Of a stretch of DNA of 64,000 nucleotides, positions 60,641-64,000 are shown piece by piece. Below the pieces are notes generated by a model. That model saw only the letters and a list, made by a program, of their open reading frames with translations. It had not been told where the DNA came from and made no database searches. The stretch lies in contig CM028377.1 in the NCBI GenBank assembly GCA_013146195.2, forward strand, positions 100,462,435 to 100,526,434. Direction: 5' to 3'. Position 1 is the first letter of the stretch, and the number at the start of each line of letters is the position of its first letter. The stretch comes from Codonopsis lanceolata (lineage: Eukaryota; Streptophyta; Magnoliopsida; Asterales; Campanulaceae). The translations under genes were made by a program, and so were the position numbers.

Positions 60641-63361
60641 ACACTCATTTCGTTGAGCTTCAATGTTGATCTTGACATCTGTAAATTCGTGTCACATCCG
60701 CCCAAATCGAGTCCGACATCCTTTGGAATTGTCGCGGCGCAGTCGGCCGTTGGCCTTGGAAGCCTGCAGGGCTATTTCGCAGAAGCGGTAGAGATGTTTG
60801 TTAGCTACCGCCAATTGCTGGTAGATAGCATCAAGTCTAGACAAAATTTCATCATTGGCCGGAGGAGTTGGCGTTGAAGCTTGGCCAATATGGATAGTGC
60901 CGGCAGAGGTAGAGTCGGCAGGCCTGATAGGCTGTTGAAGAGGGGGAGTGATGGAGTCGGAAGAAGATGAGTCTTGGGTAGGTGGGTGTTGGATGAGGAG
61001 GCAGATGGTAATAGGTGGAGGTGGAGGAGGGGGTGGGAATCCATATCGTGTGTCGAATTTTCACCGATATGGGAGGATTGGGAAGGGTTCTGTAGAAAAC
61101 CGTAAAGAAGCGGGGCAGGTAGAAAAGGATTTTGGTTTTCTAAGGGTAGGTTGAGAAGGTTGAGGAGGTTGAGAAGGTTAAGGAGGTTGATGGGTAGGGA
61201 TAAATAGGTCTTCTACTGATGAAAGTTTGAAAAGGAACTTGGCAACAGCAGGGTCTAATGGCTGGGTGGGAGGGATTGGTATTGGTTGTGGTGTGGTTGA
61301 TGAAGTTGGTTGGGATTGGTGAGGTGGGGAAGGTGTAGATGGGTCGTGAGTAGTTGAAGGGTGAAGGAGGAGGAGGAGTGGGGTTCGGGGGCCTCCCCGA
61401 GTGGATAGACTCTCCTCTGAGGTGGTGAATTCCTCCGAGTAGATGACTCAGAGGAATAGATGAAGGGTTGATAGGTATAGATGAAGGGTTGACGAGGTAA
61501 GGTTTGGGCGTCGGTAGTTGGTCGGTGGAGAAGGGCCGGTCTAGATGGTATAGATGAAGGGTTGACATTGAGTGTCGGAGGCCGCAGTAGTTGGTTGGTG
61601 GCGGTAGAAGGTTTGGGACCTGTAGCTCTCCTTTTCTTCCTCGGCCGAATAGGAGACTCGCCTACTTCATCGATAGAGGTTGGAGGATCGCCGGTGGCTG
61701 GTCTTCAAAGGTTTTACGAAGTCTCCTTCGCTTTTTTGGTTTTGGGAGGTGGGTGCGTGCAGAGATGGTGAAGGTGATTGGCTGGTTTGGGTAGGTGGTC
61801 GGGAGGATGGCCGGGCTTGGGAGGAAGAGGTGAAGAATGGCTGGATTGGCCTGGTGTGCCGTTTTCTTCTCGCCTTCCTTCATCTCTCTCCTAATCCACT
61901 TGGCCTCTCCTCCTCTTCTTCGCTGGAGTGGCCTCTTCCGGCCTTGTCTTCTTTGTTTTGCCCTTGGCGCCATCTTGACCTTAGCAATGCTTCCGCCTCA
62001 TCAGCCAAGTGCCTGCCTGATGGAGGTCCGCGGCCACTTGATCGTCAAATTTTGCAGAGGCCTTTGTAGGTCCTGCTAGCCGCGCTACGTGCTTCCATGT
62101 TGTCGGGTGACCAAGATAGGTGTGCAGTTGGCCACTTTGTCAAGAGGATCGGGCGATAGAGCTTCTCAGCCTGCCGCGTTGTTCTCGTATTCAAGTACTT
62201 ACCGAAAAATGAGGTCGTGAGTTGCTTCTCCTTGGCCATCAGTAAACAACTCATCTTCTTTCAAAGAAGAGTTGACATTTGCATCATCCCTTAAAAGGGC
62301 ATTTCCCTCACGAAGGGCGCTTTGCAAGTGGGGTTGTTCTTAGCTTTCTCCACCCACGCTTTAACTCATTGAAGATGATGAGCCCCCAGCTTGAGAAGTT
62401 GAAGGAATACGGCACGGGTCGTTGATTTGCTGGGTCAGAACATGTCATGTGCTCCACTCTTGAATAGGAGCCCCTTGTCTATAAGGTGGCTGGTGCAGTA
62501 GACGTCAAGAGGGAACAAATTTCGGAGCATTTTCCCTTGAGGCTCCCTGAGGGTGTCTACTCCCCTCATGGCTTCCCAGGCATGAAAAGCCTCAGCCGTA
62601 GTTGCTGCAAGAGCTCCACTGTAATGCACGCCGATGATAGTGGAGATTGATTTAGCGGTAACGGAGATGGGACGGCCTCGAATCCATCCTCGAAGAGCGG
62701 TCTTGTTCATGAGCTCCATTCTTTGATAGAATTCTTCTGCCAGAAAGATGCTGTAATTTTTGTCATTAAGGCAGAAGAGGGGTAGAATCCCAGAGGCGTC
62801 CATATCCTCGCAAGCTTTGACGCCGGCAGCTATAGAGTTGATTGACTGAAGGTCAATGCACATTCCGGGAATATATAGCTTCGGGTCCAGAGCGACAATA
62901 ATGTCATGAGAGGCGGGAAAGGTGGGGTATCCTGGAAGGTTGACATCCGTACTGGGAGGAATGTCAGTTTCCGGGTTCAAACCCTTTCCGCTGTCTCGCT
63001 TCGTTTTTGAAGTTCTTGCCTGAAAGAAAAGCAAAATAAAAATTAGGGCTTTTCATCTCGACAACTAAACAAGTAGGAATTTCAAGGTTTTCTGAAATAA
63101 TTGAAATTTTTGAACCGAAAACTTGAAACCCTAGGATGTTTAGAGTATCCACACCCGAGAAAGGTAAGACAGAAGTTTTCATAAGAATAAACGAAGAATA
63201 TACAAAAACGACTGTTAGTATTCAAGGTTTTTAAGAACAACAATGGCGAATACTGTATAAACTCGAAAATGACCGTTTGAATTCCAAAACAATTTTAGGT
63301 TATGAAATGAAATGCAGAACAGTGCGTAGTAAGTTTCAAGTAGAGGAGAGGAGCGTACCAT
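60640..63361 (-). pseudogene. Env-like gene region of the Sirevirus-like element, decayed
   Basis: It lies between pol and the 3' LTR, where Sireviruses carry an extra env-like frame. An ATG at 63359-63361 is followed at once by GTACGC (donor-like); an acceptor TTTCTTTCAG precedes 63019, from which a frame of about 195 codons runs to 62435 (MARTSKTKRDSGKGL...; includes EEFYQRMELMNKTALRGW and RGRPISVTAKSISTIIGV, resembling plant-transposon/env-like domains). After the TGA at 62435 the frame is broken repeatedly. Further pieces are readable: TRQAEKLYRPILLTKW (about 62170), a proline/threonine-rich stretch (61568-60860) and a helical, coiled-coil-like end (DAIYQQLAVANKHLYRF, about 60830). Plus-strand frames here (61562-62079) are antisense shadows. 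Confidence 0.6.
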
Positions 63362-63418
63362 TGTTGATGATGAGAAGAAGAAACAAGAAGGATTTGAATT
63401 TGCAGAAAGTAGTTACAC

Positions 63419-63450
<32 letters not shown>

Positions 63451-63493
63451 TGTCAAAGGGTTTCGTAAAGTTTTGCAAATGACGGTTCAAGGA

Positions 63494-63502
63494 CTATTTA
63501 AA
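63494..63502 (-). promoter_or_regulatory. TATA-like box before the env-like region
   Basis: TTTAAATAG on the minus strand, about 135 nt upstream of the ATG at 63361. It is followed by a (CT)n leader (63419-63443). Suggests a separate transcript for the env-like region. Confidence 0.4.
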
Positions 63503-63729
63503 GGCGAGAAAATTTTAGTTGAAAAAGCGGGAACTTAAGATATTTTCTTAAGTACCAAATTTTATCCTTGACCCCCTTTATTGCTTTAGAAACCTCTTTA
63601 GCAAAAAAATATAGACTAAGTAAGAGTACTAACCTTTAAGTCTTCCGGTAAAGGAGAACTTACGTCTTCCGATTAGTCTCAAACTAAGTCTACCGGTATG
63701 AAAGAAACATTAACAAAATATTAATATTA

Positions 63730-64000
63730 AGCAGTAGGATCAATCATACCAAGATTTCTCCTTAAATAAGCAAACCCGTGGCATCCAAAGGTTTTGTGAG
63801 AATGTCCGCTAATTGATGCTTCGTTGGAACATATTCCAAACCGATGTTACCTTTTTCCACATGATCTTTGAGGAAGTGATAACGAATATCAATGTGCTTT
63901 GTCTTGGAGTGCATCATCGATTTTTGGAGACTGAATTGCCGATGTGTTGTCACACATGATTGCGCTTTGCGCCTTGATGTTGTAGTCCACTAGTTGTTGC
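63730..64000 (-). pseudogene. Ty1/copia RNase H C-terminal end, truncated by window edge
   Basis: On the minus strand CDNTSAIQSP (about 63950-63925) is in one frame and MMHSKTKHIDIRYHFLKDHV, EYVPTKHQLADILTKPL in another, so a frameshift in an A-run near 63920 breaks it. These phrases are the end of the copia RNase H domain; the TAA lies at about 63759. The rest of pol continues beyond the window. Confidence 0.85.

Noticed and set aside
61562..62079. Overlapping plus-strand frames of 67-129 codons
   Set aside because: They are antisense to the env-like region on the minus strand, whose sequence explains the open frames.

Overview
The window is nuclear DNA of a flowering plant, most likely a eudicot. 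It is AT-rich, its genes have many short exons and long introns with GT/AG junctions, it holds chloroplast-type and SR-splicing genes, and it is dense in plant transposons. I cannot place it more finely.

Three host genes can be reconstructed exon by exon, all on the minus strand: (1) a BBD/BFN-type bifunctional nuclease-domain protein, 18681 to 14096, nine exons, 334 aa; (2) an AKRP-like chloroplast ankyrin protein, 35064 to 27723, seven exons, 458 aa, with four consecutive 99-nt exons each encoding one 33-residue ankyrin repeat; (3) an SR45a/transformer-2-like splicing factor, 49205 to 41407, seven exons, whose RRM exon is one base short and so frameshifted in the obvious splice form.

Layout. 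0-13.2 kb is gene-free: foldback MITEs, a GTGTCACTTTT minisatellite with two 775-bp higher-order units, a Mutator-like element (MULE) with a perfect 9-bp target duplication, and a ~570-bp repeat array interrupted by a PIF/Harbinger-type element. 13.2-18.7 kb is the BBD gene. 18.8-27.2 kb is MITEs, then two MULEs side by side that share three copies of the same 9-bp target TTTTAGAAA; the first carries a nested 3.94-kb solo LTR. 27.7-35.1 kb is AKRP with MITEs, a SINE and other insertions in its introns. 35.15-40.65 kb is a decayed endogenous pararetrovirus (Caulimoviridae type) rearranged tail to tail; its TATA box and four as-1-like repeats point at AKRP and end about 650 bp from the AKRP start codon. 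41.4-49.2 kb is the SR45a-like gene. 49.4-64 kb is retrotransposon territory: a solo LTR inside a minisatellite, Athila/Tat-like gypsy remnants with a duplicated block of CTTGC...GCAAG dyads, and the 3' half of a Sirevirus-like Ty1/copia element on the minus strand (RNase H end, env-like gene region, polypurine tract, LTR) running off the right edge.

The most interesting points are the viral promoter upstream of AKRP, the repeated use of one 9-bp target by two different MULEs, the RRM frameshift with a possible rescuing splice donor, and an env-like transcription unit with its own TATA box and an ATG-only first exon in the copia element. All homology statements rest on recognising motifs by eye; no database search was run.
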